A stretch of DNA of 64,000 bases from CAWUKT01 sp963923035 (GTDB taxonomy: Bacteria > Bacteroidota > Bacteroidia > J057 > JADKCL01), in assembly GCA_963923035.1 (NCBI GenBank), contig CAWUKT010000018.1, positions 30,969 to 94,968 on the forward strand, given 5' to 3'. The position numbers were made by a program, and so were the translations under genes. Positions within the stretch are counted from its first letter, which is position 1; the number at the start of each line of letters is the position of its first letter. Shown here one piece after another: positions 27,176 to 36,902 of the stretch. The notes under the pieces are model-generated. The model was not told the DNA's origin and did not search any database. It saw nothing but the letters and a program-made list of their open reading frames with translations.

Positions 27176-29815
27176 ATGGTTCGCTATCTCCTCTTGTGTA
27201 TCTCCCTCGTGTGTATGGCTTCTCCCCTGTGGGCCTTCCTGGTTCGGGGTACCGTCACCGACGCCAACGGTGAGGCCATTCCCTACGCGAATGTCTACGT
27301 GGCCAATTCCACCTACGGAGTCGTCACCAATATCAAGGGCGAGTACTTCATGGAGCTGAACCGCGGAGAGTATACCCTTGTTTTTCAGAGCCTTGGGTAT
27401 GCGGAAATGCGGAAAGAAATTCAGGTGGAGCGGAACATGACCCTGGACGTGGTGCTGGAAGATGAGGCGGTGGAAATGGAGACGGTGGAAATCAAAGCCG
27501 GGCGGCGCGATCCCGCCTATGCGATCATGGAGAAGGTCATCGACCGGAAACGGGATTATGTCAAACAGTTCGAGACTTTCCAGTGCGAGACCTACCTGAA
27601 AGTTACGCTGGAAAAAGACACGCTCAATACCCGCAAAAAACGGCGGGAACGCGAACGGAAGGGCCGCAATGGGGACATTGAGGCCCGCGCCACGGAAGAA
27701 GCTGCCAACGATTCCTCCGCCATTGTCCTTCCCGATACCATTGCCAACGACACCCTGCCTCCCGACAGCCTCATTGCCAAAACGCCCGCCGATACCTCTT
27801 CCCGCCAGAAGCTCAACTTCATCGAATCCCGTTCCACGACCCACTTTTCCTTTCCCAACCAATACAAATCCATCGTCCACGGCTACCGCGACATGACCGA
27901 GCGCCGCCGCGCCTTTGGGGCCCTGACCTGGAGCGAAGACGGGGTGGACCTTTCGGCCTCAACCGTGGAGTATACCAATCCCTTCCTGTTCTATACCGAC
28001 GTCTCCGACGCCGACATCAATTTCTACCGCAACCTCGTCGACGCCTACGACCTCGGCGACCGCCCCTTCATTTCTCCCCTGTCCTCTACCTCCTGGAAAC
28101 TCAGCTACAAGTACAAGCTGGAGGAGCAGTTCATGGAAAATGGCCGGGTCATTTACAAGATCCGCGTCACCCCCCGCCTCGCCGCCGGGCCCTATTTCGA
28201 AGGCCATATCTGGGTGGTCGACAAGCTCTGGGCCATCAAGTCGGTCAATTTGAAAATCCATCCCTCTACGCTCTCTTTCTTCAACTATTTCCAGATCATC
28301 CACAACTACGAGATGACCGAGGACAACCGTTGGGTGCTGGCGCGGGAAGACTACTATTACAATACCAAGATGGACGGGGAATGGCACTATGGCAGCAGCA
28401 TCGCCATTCACAGCGACTACCAATTGGATGTGGAGTTCCCCAAGAACTTCTTCCGCAACGAGATCCGGCGGGTCGAAGACGATGCCCGGGACAAGGATTC
28501 GACCTACTGGGAAAGCATCCGCCCCCTGACGCTGAAGGAAGCCGAAATCACCTTCATCCACGAGCGCGATAGCATCAACTCATACCACCAGTCGAAGGAA
28601 TACCTGCTCCAGCAGGATTCCATGTACAACGAATTCAAGTTCTGGGATCCGATCATCCACGGGATCACCTACCGGCGCCGTTCGGCCCAGATGAGCTATT
28701 ATATCAACCCGCTGATCTCGCAGGTGAAGCCTTGGGGCGTGGGCGGCTACCGGCACGAGTTGGGCGGCTGGGTGACGAAGGGCTGGGACAATTATAAAAA
28801 GCTGATCGTGAGCGGGGACATTGACTATGGCTTTGCGAACCAGGATGTGCGGGGCAAGGTCAATGTGGGCTTTGTGTACGCGCCGAAGCACTTCGGCAAG
28901 ATGAATGTCCGCTACGGCAATGACTACGTCCTCGTGAACAATTTCGAGACCATTGTCGCATTGTTTTCCCGCGGAAACTTCGTCCAGCGAATTTCCTATG
29001 GGTTGAGCCACGAGTGGGAACTCGTGAATGGCATCCACGCCGAAGTCGGTTTTGCCTATGCCGACCGCAAGCCCATCGCCGACCTGAACCTTTCCGATTG
29101 GTCCGATGACCTCTTCGGCGACCTCAACCGGCCCCAGGACTTCAACGTCTACAAAGAGGCCATCCTCGACATCAAGTTGAAATTCACCCCCGGCCAGAAA
29201 TACATTACCGAACCCGGCCGCAAGATCAACCTCGGCAGCCGGTGGCCGACCTTCACGGTGAAGTACCGGAAGGCGATCCCCGACATCTTCGACAGCGAAT
29301 TGAACTACGATTTCCTGGAAATCTCGTCGCAGGACGAATTCCGGCCCGGCACCTGGGGCATCTCGCGTTGGTCCTTCCGCACCGGTCGTTTCCTCCAGGC
29401 CGACAACCTCCGCTTCACCGACTATACCTTTTTCCGCGGCTCGGATCCCTACCTGTTCGCCAACCCGCTCCGCGCCTTCCAATTGCTCGGCCCCACCATT
29501 TCCACTCCCAACGGCTATTTCCAGGCCAATTACCTCCACGACTTCGGCGGCGCCCTGCTCGACAAGGTGCCCCTCATCAACCGCACCAACTTCATGACCA
29601 GCGGCGGGGGCGGCCTGCTCTTCGTGGAAGACGGCAATTTTTTCCACTCCGAAGTCTACGCGGGCCTTCAGTATTCCCTCCGCATCAAGGGCCAGCGCTT
29701 CAAGCTCGGCGCCTACTACGTCACCAGCTATTCCAATGTCGAACGGGCGCTCCAGGGCCAGATCAAGTTCGGGTTGACCTTCTTCGACGACTCCCGCAAC
29801 CGCTGGGCCTACTGA
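27176..29815 (+). CDS. DUF5686 outer-membrane protein with carboxypeptidase-like N-terminal domain (copy 2)
   Basis: The protein has 879 residues. A signal peptide (MVRYLLLCISLVCMASPLWA) is followed by the beta-sandwich domain (VRGTVTDANGEAIPYANVYVANSTYGVVTNIKGEYF ... FQSLGY). DUF5686 sequence begins at AYAIMEKVIDRKRDYVKQFETFQCETYLKVTLEKDT. A lysine/arginine-rich and then Asp/Thr/Pro-rich insert (about 140-210) is longer than in copy 1. The C-terminal half has alternating strands and ends in an aromatic residue (RWAY), as expected of a barrel. Ligand and function are unknown. Confidence 0.9.
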   Translation: MVRYLLLCISLVCMASPLWAFLVRGTVTDANGEAIPYANVYVANSTYGVVTNIKGEYFMELNRGEYTLVFQSLGYAEMRKEIQVERNMTLDVVLEDEAVEMETVEIKAGRRDPAYAIMEKVIDRKRDYVKQFETFQCETYLKVTLEKDTLNTRKKRRERERKGRNGDIEARATEEAANDSSAIVLPDTIANDTLPPDSLIAKTPADTSSRQKLNFIESRSTTHFSFPNQYKSIVHGYRDMTERRRAFGALTWSEDGVDLSASTVEYTNPFLFYTDVSDADINFYRNLVDAYDLGDRPFISPLSSTSWKLSYKYKLEEQFMENGRVIYKIRVTPRLAAGPYFEGHIWVVDKLWAIKSVNLKIHPSTLSFFNYFQIIHNYEMTEDNRWVLAREDYYYNTKMDGEWHYGSSIAIHSDYQLDVEFPKNFFRNEIRRVEDDARDKDSTYWESIRPLTLKEAEITFIHERDSINSYHQSKEYLLQQDSMYNEFKFWDPIIHGITYRRRSAQMSYYINPLISQVKPWGVGGYRHELGGWVTKGWDNYKKLIVSGDIDYGFANQDVRGKVNVGFVYAPKHFGKMNVRYGNDYVLVNNFETIVALFSRGNFVQRISYGLSHEWELVNGIHAEVGFAYADRKPIADLNLSDWSDDLFGDLNRPQDFNVYKEAILDIKLKFTPGQKYITEPGRKINLGSRWPTFTVKYRKAIPDIFDSELNYDFLEISSQDEFRPGTWGISRWSFRTGRFLQADNLRFTDYTFFRGSDPYLFANPLRAFQLLGPTISTPNGYFQANYLHDFGGALLDKVPLINRTNFMTSGGGGLLFVEDGNFFHSEVYAGLQYSLRIKGQRFKLGAYYVTSYSNVERALQGQIKFGLTFFDDSRNRWAY

Positions 29816-29874
29816 CGCCATTCCCCCCTGAATAACCCTCCTTTTTTGCTGCGCTTTTTATAACTTGGCGCGCT

Positions 29875-30669
29875 ATGGCACTCGACTTCCACGGTGACAA
29901 GGATCGGTATTTCAAAATGCAGCGGGACAACGCCGCCGAATTTGTCATTCCCTTCATCGAGCAAGCGGTCAAGGTGGAAGCCGGGATGCGGGTCTGCGAA
30001 ATTGGCTGTGCGGAAGGCGGGGTACTGTTGGCGTTTCTGGAAAAAGGTTGTGAAGGCGTCGGGGTGGAATTGATGGAAAGCCGGGTCCGTTCGGCCCAAG
30101 GCTACCTGAAGGAGTACATCGACCAGGGACAGGCCCGGATCATCAACAAGAACATCTACGACGAATCCTTCGAGAAGGAGTTCAAGGGCGCCTTCGACAT
30201 CATCATCCTTAAGGATGTGATCGAGCACATCCCCAACCAGGAGAAGATCATGGCCTTCATGCGGACCTATCTCCGCCCCGGCGGGCACATTTTCTTTGGT
30301 TTCCCGCCGTGGATGATGCCCTTTGGCGGCCACCAGCAGATTGCCAGTACCAAGATTGCCAAGCTGCCCTACTACCACCTGCTGCCCCGCAGCTGGTACA
30401 AAGGCCTATTGAAGCTCTACGGCGAGTCGCCGGAAACGATCCAGGAACTCCTGGACATCTACGACACCGGCATCAGCCTGGAACGGTTCGAGCGCATAGC
30501 GCGGGACACGGGCTATACGACCGCGGCGAAGACGCTGTTTTTCATCAATCCCATCTACAAATTCAAGTTCAATATCCGGCCGCGCAAGCAGGCCGGCTTC
30601 ATTGGCGCCATCCCCTGGTTCCGCAATTTTGTGACGACCTGCGGCTACTACCTCCTCCGCGGCGCCTGA
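29875..30669 (+). CDS. Class I SAM-dependent methyltransferase
   Basis: The protein has 264 residues. MRVCEIGCAEGGVLLAFLEKGCEGVGVELMESRV is motif I with the ribose-binding acidic residue. FDIIILKDVIEHIPNQEKIMAFM is motif II/III, with the DVIEH seen in small-molecule methyltransferases. LRPGGHIFFGFPPW is the post-motif strand. The substrate is unknown. A TAACTTGG element ends 6 bases before the ATG and may be its promoter. It lies downstream of DUF5686 copy 2 and upstream of the patatin gene on the same strand. Confidence 0.92.
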   Translation: MALDFHGDKDRYFKMQRDNAAEFVIPFIEQAVKVEAGMRVCEIGCAEGGVLLAFLEKGCEGVGVELMESRVRSAQGYLKEYIDQGQARIINKNIYDESFEKEFKGAFDIIILKDVIEHIPNQEKIMAFMRTYLRPGGHIFFGFPPWMMPFGGHQQIASTKIAKLPYYHLLPRSWYKGLLKLYGESPETIQELLDIYDTGISLERFERIARDTGYTTAAKTLFFINPIYKFKFNIRPRKQAGFIGAIPWFRNFVTTCGYYLLRGA

Positions 30670-30797
30670 TCCCTTCCTTTTTTCATTTCCCCCGGCCCTT
30701 TTTTGAAATAAATCGGGCCTTCCAGTGACTTTTTTCCAATTCTCCCCCCAAAAGACCCAGTTTATTCCGAATTTCGAAGGAAAGGAACAACCGCCGT

Positions 30798-33038
30798 TTG
30801 AAATCACTCCGCAACATAGCGAACGCCGTCTACTATTGTCTCCCCGTCCAACTCGTCATCGTTCAGGTCCGCTACGCCAAACTTGAGCTGTTGATCTGGG
30901 TGCTGATGTTCATGGTCGTCACCAACAATTTCGGCAACAGCTTCGGCCTCCCCTTCCTGTTTCTGGAGCCGGAATACATGGGCGAGACCGGCTGGTACAG
31001 CATGTTTTTGTTGGGCGTCGGCGTGGGTACCTTCATCGCTGCGTACATCATTTCCTCCTATATCAGCAACGCCTACCGCTTTGGTTTCCTCGCCCTGGAA
31101 TACCGCCCATTTTTCGTCTTTTCCTTCAACAATACCCTCATTCCCTTTGCCTACCTCATCACCTATTCGGTCTGCTATATCCAGTACCAGATGTACAGCC
31201 AGCAGGGATTCAATTGGAGCATCATCGGGGACCTGACCGGCATTTTCCTCGGCATCTTCATGGTGACGATCCTGATTTTCGTCTACTTCTTCAATACGAA
31301 TAAGAACTATGTGGTGAAGCTGGGGGAAAAGGTCGTGCGGGATTTGAAAGGGAAACGGGTCATCGTGGAAAAAGCCAAGGCGGGAATGGGCGTCCGCATT
31401 CGGGTGGATTCCTTCTTTGCGTCGCCGGTCCAGATCCGCAAGGCCGACCTCGCCCGGCCCATCAAAATGCGGCAATTGGTTCGGACCATGAACCAGAACC
31501 ACGGCAACGCCCTCTTTTTCGAGTTGTTGTTGCTGCTGGCGATCCTGACGTTGGGGCTGATGGAACACAATCCGTATTTCATCGTGCCGGCCGGGGTGAG
31601 CATTTTCCTGTTTGCCTCCGTGATCCTGATGCTCGTCTCTGCCTTCACGTTTTGGTTTCGGAAAATAGGCCCCTTGTTCCTGGTGATCGTTGTGGTGGGG
31701 TATGTGGTCCTGAATCAAATCGAGATCAACAAGTACAAGCATCCCGCCATCGGGATGAACTACGATGCGGAGCCCGCACGCTACGAGGAGGAATTGCTGA
31801 AGACCTTCAGCAGCAAGGAAAATATCGAACAGGACCTGGCCACCACGCGGGGCATTTTGGAGCGGTGGAAATCCGATTACCAGGTGTTCAATGGCCCCTA
31901 TAAGAAGCCCAAGGCCGTCATTGTATGTACCTCCGGCGGCGGCCTCCGGTCCGCCTATTTCACAACGCGGACCCTGCAAAAGCTGGACAGCCTGACCGAC
32001 GGCAAGTTCCTCGACCGGACCCGCTTCCTCACGGGCGCGTCCGGGGGCATGGTGGGCGCCGCCTATTGGCGGGAATTGCGGATCCTGAACAGCATCAACC
32101 GCGCGGACAGCATCTACGACATTGCCTACGCCCAACGCATGGCCAAAGACCTCCTCAACCGGGTCTCCATCAAGATTGTGACCGGCTTTTTCCTCCCCTC
32201 CCTCCCCAAGAAATTCGGCCAGTCCACCTACCCCGATGACCGGGGCTACTCCTTCGAAGAACAGCTCCTCCAAAACCTTGGGGTCTTCCGCAACCGCCGC
32301 CTCTCCGACTATACGCCCTACGAAGAAGGCGCGCTGACCCCCATGATGGTCTTTTGCCCCGTCATCATCAACGACGGCCGCAAGCTCTACGTGTCCTCCA
32401 CCAATGTCTCCTACTTCACCCGAAATATTGACTACGACGGCGAACTCGAAGAAGCCGTCACCGGCGTGGAATTCAGGCGCTTTTTCCGGGAAAACGATGC
32501 CGACAGCATCAATTTCCCCACCGTGCTCCGCATGAATGCGTCTTTCCCCGCCATTACCCCCTACGTCCGCCTCCCCAGCGAGCCCGTCCTCCAGGTCATG
32601 GACGCGGGCATCGCCGACAATTACGGCCTGGAAACCGCCAACCGCTTCCTCGGTCACTTCGGGGACTGGCTCCGCCGCAATACCTCCGGCGTCATGCTCC
32701 TTCAGATCCGGGATTCCCGTTCCGTGACGATGAAGCAATCCGAGTACAGCAGCCGCAACTCCATCCAGGAATTGCTGAATCCCATCGGGGGCACCTACCG
32801 GGCCCTGAACATGTCCGCCGACCTCGTCAACGACGAGTACCTCCACTCGATGAAACAATCGATGCGGGGAGAATTGGACATTGAGACGATTTTTTATGAG
32901 GAGGATACCTCAGGCTTCCGGGCCTCGCTCAGCTGGCACCTGACCCGGCAGGAAATCGTGAGCATAGAAGAGTCCCTCAACAATGAGTTGAATTGGGGAA
33001 CGATGGACCGAATCCGGAAATGGTTGGCGGACGAGTGA
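30798..33038 (+). CDS. Polytopic membrane protein with C-terminal patatin-like phospholipase domain
   Basis: The protein has 746 residues. The N-terminal ~320 residues carry about six membrane helices in two groups (near 28-150 and 240-310). The C-terminal half is a patatin domain: oxyanion loop CTSGGGLRSAYFT, nucleophile elbow TGASGGMVGAAY (GxSxG) and the catalytic aspartate in DAGIADNYG. The serine-aspartate dyad is therefore intact. The start is a TTG at 30798 with AAAGGA upstream; there is no ATG before the first helix. It probably hydrolyses membrane lipids on the inner face. Its stop codon touches that of the converging rfbA with no gap. Confidence 0.88.
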   Translation: MKSLRNIANAVYYCLPVQLVIVQVRYAKLELLIWVLMFMVVTNNFGNSFGLPFLFLEPEYMGETGWYSMFLLGVGVGTFIAAYIISSYISNAYRFGFLALEYRPFFVFSFNNTLIPFAYLITYSVCYIQYQMYSQQGFNWSIIGDLTGIFLGIFMVTILIFVYFFNTNKNYVVKLGEKVVRDLKGKRVIVEKAKAGMGVRIRVDSFFASPVQIRKADLARPIKMRQLVRTMNQNHGNALFFELLLLLAILTLGLMEHNPYFIVPAGVSIFLFASVILMLVSAFTFWFRKIGPLFLVIVVVGYVVLNQIEINKYKHPAIGMNYDAEPARYEEELLKTFSSKENIEQDLATTRGILERWKSDYQVFNGPYKKPKAVIVCTSGGGLRSAYFTTRTLQKLDSLTDGKFLDRTRFLTGASGGMVGAAYWRELRILNSINRADSIYDIAYAQRMAKDLLNRVSIKIVTGFFLPSLPKKFGQSTYPDDRGYSFEEQLLQNLGVFRNRRLSDYTPYEEGALTPMMVFCPVIINDGRKLYVSSTNVSYFTRNIDYDGELEEAVTGVEFRRFFRENDADSINFPTVLRMNASFPAITPYVRLPSEPVLQVMDAGIADNYGLETANRFLGHFGDWLRRNTSGVMLLQIRDSRSVTMKQSEYSSRNSIQELLNPIGGTYRALNMSADLVNDEYLHSMKQSMRGELDIETIFYEEDTSGFRASLSWHLTRQEIVSIEESLNNELNWGTMDRIRKWLADE

Positions 33039-33917
33039 TTATTGGTGGTTGAGGAGATCGAGCAAATAGTCCCCGTAGCCGCTTTTCCGTAGGGGTTGGG
33101 CCGCAGCCTCCAACTGGGCATCGTCGATGAAATTCATGCGCCAGGCCACTTCTTCGATGCACCCAATCTTCAAACCTTGTCTTTTTTCGATGATCTGAAC
33201 GAAGTTTCCGGCTTGCATCAGGGAATCGTGGGTTCCCGTGTCCAGCCAGGCCGTTCCGCGGCTCAGGGTGGAGACCCGGAGGCGCTTTTGCTCGAGGTAG
33301 GTCCGATTGACATCGGTGATTTCCAGCTCTCCCCGGGGGGACGGCTTCAAATTCTTGGCGATGTCCACCACCGAATTGTCGTAGAAATAGACCCCGGGAA
33401 CCGCAAACGAAGACTTCGGCTCCTCCGGCTTTTCCTCAATCGACAACACTTCTCCATTGTGCGCAAACTCGACGACACCGTAACGCTCCGGATCGGAAAC
33501 GTGGTAGGCAAATACCATTCCGCCCCCTTCTGACTGTACGGTCTTGGCTGCTTCCTGCAAGGTCCGGATGAGGTCGGACCCGTAGAAGATATTGTCGCCC
33601 AGGATCAGGGCGGCGTGGTCATCTCCGATGAATTCCTCTCCGATGATGAAGGCCTGGGCCAATCCTTCGGGCTTGGGCTGGGCGGCGTACTGGATGTCCA
33701 TGCCCAGCCGGCTGCCATCTCCCAGGAGCGCCTGGAACAGGGGCAGGTGCTCCGGCGTGGAGATGATGAGGATTTCCCGCATGCCCGCCATCATCATGGT
33801 GGACAGCGGATAGTAGATCATGGGCTTGTCGTAAACCGGCATGAGCTGCTTGGAAATCGAGATGGTCAGGGGATAGAGCCGCGTGCCGGAGCCACCGGCG
33901 AGGATTATGCCTTTCAT
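33039..33917 (-). CDS. rfbA: Glucose-1-phosphate thymidylyltransferase RfbA
   Basis: The 292 residues match the RfbA family length and sequence: MKGIILAGGSGTRLYPLT nucleotide loop, SKQLMPVYDKPMIYYPLSTMMMAG, ALILGDNIFYG for metal and sugar-phosphate binding, and GTAWLDTGTHDSL. It makes dTDP-glucose from glucose-1-phosphate and dTTP, the first step to dTDP-rhamnose for surface polysaccharide. The other rfb genes are not in the window. A TAAACTTG at 33925-33932, 7 bases before the ATG, may be its -7 element. Confidence 0.97.
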   Translation of the reverse strand: MKGIILAGGSGTRLYPLTISISKQLMPVYDKPMIYYPLSTMMMAGMREILIISTPEHLPLFQALLGDGSRLGMDIQYAAQPKPEGLAQAFIIGEEFIGDDHAALILGDNIFYGSDLIRTLQEAAKTVQSEGGGMVFAYHVSDPERYGVVEFAHNGEVLSIEEKPEEPKSSFAVPGVYFYDNSVVDIAKNLKPSPRGELEITDVNRTYLEQKRLRVSTLSRGTAWLDTGTHDSLMQAGNFVQIIEKRQGLKIGCIEEVAWRMNFIDDAQLEAAAQPLRKSGYGDYLLDLLNHQ

Positions 33918-34063
33918 AGGTCTGCAAGTTTAACCATCAAATGAGAAATGGCAAATTTCTAATGGAATTCAGGCAGTTCCAGGACAGGGTTAAGGACTCA
34001 TTATGAAAATACAAGCGGCGGGATTTGTCGAAGGGAGGAAAAGGAGGAGTAGAAAGAAGGGGA

Positions 34064-34098
34064 AAAAAACACCCCGTCTCCGGGAGTTGGAGACGGGG
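34064..34098 (-). terminator. Rho-independent terminator of the small-protein pair
   Basis: On the plus strand CCCCGTCTCC (34072-34081) pairs with GGAGACGGGG (34089-34098). The A run at 34064-34069 becomes the T run when read on the minus strand, so it ends transcripts from the gene at 34124. Confidence 0.85.
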
Positions 34099-34123
34099 GC
34101 CCAAAATATTCGTCAATAAGGGG

Positions 34124-34603
34124 TTAGTGGAATTGCAGGTGGGCGGAGGCATCCCCGACGTGCGGCAGGTTCTTGTTCCAGAACCGCACCTCGTTCCCGG
34201 TCCGGTACTGCTCCGTGACCGAAGTGCGGCCCGGCTCAGCGGTATAGCTGTAGAACAGGTTGGAGGGATTGGAACGCAGTTGGGCCGGAACTGTAGTGCC
34301 CCGGGTGTGCTCGATGATCATGGCTTCGGAGGCGCTCAGAATCTTCAGCTCCAGGTCAAATCGTTCTTCCACCGGCCAATTGGTATTGCCCTGGATGCGA
34401 AAAGATGTTGCGTTGACTTCCACCACGACGCCTCCCCCCGCATTGATCGGGGCCCAGTTGTAAAACTTTCCGGCCCAGAGGGTAAAGCGGGTCCCGGCGG
34501 AAAGGCCCTCGGGCAGGTAATCCAGCATATTGGGGACTGTGCCGGTGTCGGTGGTGGCGCCTTCAAAAGCAGATGCAAGTGAGCTTAAAAATTGAGTTTC
34601 CAT
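34124..34603 (-). CDS. Unrecognised 159-aa protein
   Basis: No family was recognised. There is no signal peptide or membrane segment. The start at 34603 (METQFLSSLASAFEG) was chosen because upstream codons are Pro/Gly/Ile-rich and unlike a protein start. From residue ~40 onward the sequence looks beta-rich, with regularly spaced aromatic residues (TLWAGKFYNWAPI, FYSYTAEPG, VRFWNKNLPH). It lies 102 bases downstream of another small unknown gene and before a strong terminator, suggesting a two-gene unit. Confidence 0.7.
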   Translation of the reverse strand: METQFLSSLASAFEGATTDTGTVPNMLDYLPEGLSAGTRFTLWAGKFYNWAPINAGGGVVVEVNATSFRIQGNTNWPVEERFDLELKILSASEAMIIEHTRGTTVPAQLRSNPSNLFYSYTAEPGRTSVTEQYRTGNEVRFWNKNLPHVGDASAHLQFH

Positions 34604-34705
34604 GATGAAAATGATTGTGGGTTGAAAAATGTAGGGATATAGGTTGCCCGGCCCTCCGGAGGGAGGGCAATGGCGTGCATTCAAATGGGTTGGGGTTAAG
34701 GCGAC

Positions 34706-35074
34706 TTAGTTGTCTCCGCCGACAATCTCGATTTCGCCGACGATGACAATCGGGACGTTCTCCGCGGAGCGGAGGTAGAAAGTATTCCGGTCCAGGTCCT
34801 GGTGGCTGGGCACGCGGCCCTCTTCGCGGCCGGACCGCCGGTGCCGGATTTCAAATTCCGGAGGGAGTTCAATCTCCAATTCCAGGTAGATTTCCAGCGA
34901 ATGCTGGTCCCGGTTGGCGGACTTATAATAGATGCGGTAGCTCCGCTCGTCCAGCTCCAATTCATTGACTGGAATCACCCCTTCCGCTGGAATGGAAATC
35001 TTCTCAATCAGCGTATTTCCAATGTATTCCAGCCAAAGTTCCTGACCAGTTTCGTTCTTGATGTAATAGCTCAT
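34706..35074 (-). CDS. Unrecognised 122-aa beta-rich protein
   Basis: No family was recognised. The sequence alternates hydrophobic and polar residues (YYIKNETGQELWLEYIG, SLEIYLELEIELPPEFEI, VPIVIVGEIEIVGG), which suggests a small beta-sandwich in the cytoplasm. A charged loop (HRRSGREEGR) sits in the middle. It probably shares a transcript with the gene at 34124. The promoter region lies between it and the divergent gene at 35222. Confidence 0.7.
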   Translation of the reverse strand: MSYYIKNETGQELWLEYIGNTLIEKISIPAEGVIPVNELELDERSYRIYYKSANRDQHSLEIYLELEIELPPEFEIRHRRSGREEGRVPSHQDLDRNTFYLRSAENVPIVIVGEIEIVGGDN

Positions 35075-35221
35075 AATCGATCGCTTAGGTGGTTGATTTT
35101 GTATGGTTCAAATAACGGGAGGCGGGGAAAGGAACCCAATGCAGATTCGAAAAAAAGTGAGCGGTTTAAAACTTATTTCCTTATTTTAAAATCACCCTGG
35201 TATCATTTTATTTCGACCAGC

Positions 35222-36772
35222 GTGACAAATTCAATTCCAGAAGAAGGCAAGCATTTTTTTACTCCCGACCTGTCCAGCCTGGTCGACTCCCTGGAAAAGG
35301 CCGAACGGCGCTTCTTTTCGCAGTGGTGTGGCCTCGGCCAATCCAACCAGGAGCAGCATTACCTGCAACTCTATCGGGCCTACCTCGGGGAAGCCGCCCT
35401 CCCGGAATCCCTTCCGGCCCCCACGAGTGCCGCCGGACGCCAGGTCCGGCGCCGGCTCCGGCAGCAATTGCTGCGCAGCCTCCAAATCGCCCACCAACGC
35501 CATTCTCCTGCCACCCAACTCCGCAATGCCCTTTCCGAAATCGAGCTCCTCTTCGAGCGCGGCCTGTATTCGCTCTCCCTCAAACGTCTCCGCCAAGCCC
35601 GTAAATTGGCCATAAAATTTGCCGACCTGCCCACCCAGCGCCATCTCCTCCAATGGGAAGTCCAATTGTCGTTGGTCCTCGATCCCAAATGGCCCCACGC
35701 CAGCCTGACGGAACTGCAACAGCAGGAAAACGAGCTCCTGCAACAAGAGCAGTTAGCCACCCGAGCCCGTCAGCTGTTTGAACAGGTCAAGCACTTCGGA
35801 GGCACCTATACGCGGGTCGTGTCCGACGCCCGCCAGCAGCGCTGGGACAGCCTCAAGACCCAGGCGGAAGCCATTTTGATTTCCCCCGAGACCCATTTTC
35901 CCACCTGGGCCTATCTTCAAACCACCCTGGGCATCCTGTACCTCATCCGCCGCGACCTCGACACCGCCAATGACCATTTCCAAGAACTCATCACCGCCTG
36001 GCCCGCCCAAATTCACCTGCTCCCGGTTTACCTCGACCTCTGGATTGTCGGCGTTTGCAACCACCTCAATGTCCTCCTGCTCTCGGGTAAATTGTACGAG
36101 TTCTCCCAGGCAATGAAGCGCCATCGCCAATCGGCCCTCCAGCATCCCGCGCTCGAAGCCCAGTGGGCCCCTCCCCTCCTTTCGCTCCAATTGCTAAGGC
36201 AAATGAACACCGGGGAGCTCGAAGGCACGCAGCCCCTGACCGACCAGATCGCCAGCCTGCTCGACCGCAGTGGCGAGCGCCTGCCTCCCCGCCGCGCCGT
36301 CCAATTGGCCCACAACGTGGCCATGCTCTATTTTCTCCACAGCGAATTTCGGGAGGCCCGGCGTTGGTCCCGCCGCATCGCGGACATGCCGACGACCACC
36401 TTTCGGGTCGGCATCCAGGAATTTGGGCGGCTGTGGTTGCTGTTTTTGTACTACGAAGCCGAGGAACTCGACCTCATGGCCTATCGACTCGATGCCACCC
36501 AACGGTATTTCAAGCGGCGCGGCAAGGTCAACCGCTACGAACAATGCCTCCTCGACACTGCCGCTCAATTGGTCCAATCGCCGCAGGGCCCGGACAAAAC
36601 GGCCTTGTTCGCCCGCTTCCACCAAGACCTACTCGACCTCCAATCCGATCCCAGCCTGCAAAAGCCGATCGGCATCCAGGAAATGTGGCTATGGGCGCAG
36701 AGTCAAAAGGAAGGTCGGAGCTTGAAGGCCATCTTTGTGGAGACGATCCGCTCGCAATGGCGGAACGCATAG
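35222..36772 (+). CDS. Helical-repeat protein of unknown function (family A, copy 2)
   Basis: The protein has 516 residues when started at the GTG at 35222 (MTNSIPEEGKHFF); the frame is open further upstream, but that stretch lies antisense to the 34706 gene and reads as non-protein. The protein is almost all helix, Gln/Leu/Arg-rich, with TPR-like pairs such as ILYLIRRDLDTANDHFQELI. It opens with an amphipathic LVDSLEKAERRFFSQW segment. Size and layout resemble the protein at 16886. No catalytic motif was seen. A scaffold role is possible. Confidence 0.75.
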   Translation: MTNSIPEEGKHFFTPDLSSLVDSLEKAERRFFSQWCGLGQSNQEQHYLQLYRAYLGEAALPESLPAPTSAAGRQVRRRLRQQLLRSLQIAHQRHSPATQLRNALSEIELLFERGLYSLSLKRLRQARKLAIKFADLPTQRHLLQWEVQLSLVLDPKWPHASLTELQQQENELLQQEQLATRARQLFEQVKHFGGTYTRVVSDARQQRWDSLKTQAEAILISPETHFPTWAYLQTTLGILYLIRRDLDTANDHFQELITAWPAQIHLLPVYLDLWIVGVCNHLNVLLLSGKLYEFSQAMKRHRQSALQHPALEAQWAPPLLSLQLLRQMNTGELEGTQPLTDQIASLLDRSGERLPPRRAVQLAHNVAMLYFLHSEFREARRWSRRIADMPTTTFRVGIQEFGRLWLLFLYYEAEELDLMAYRLDATQRYFKRRGKVNRYEQCLLDTAAQLVQSPQGPDKTALFARFHQDLLDLQSDPSLQKPIGIQEMWLWAQSQKEGRSLKAIFVETIRSQWRNA

Positions 36773-36902
36773 CTGTTGGTGGGACGGGGATGAGTGTGGG
36801 TAGAGCTCGGGGAAGGAGTGTGGTAAATTATTTGCGACTATTGGGGTCATATTTTATTGACCAAACAGGGCCCTATTTTGGCCAAAAACACCACCAAAGG
36901 AA

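Noticed and set aside
30804..32858. A 684-codon minus-strand frame opposite the patatin gene
   Set aside because: It is rich in His/Gly/Glu with no motif. The plus strand has clear membrane helices and catalytic patatin motifs.
34802..35221. Upstream extension of the helical protein at 35222
   Set aside because: It lies antisense to the 34706 gene and its residues do not continue the helical pattern.
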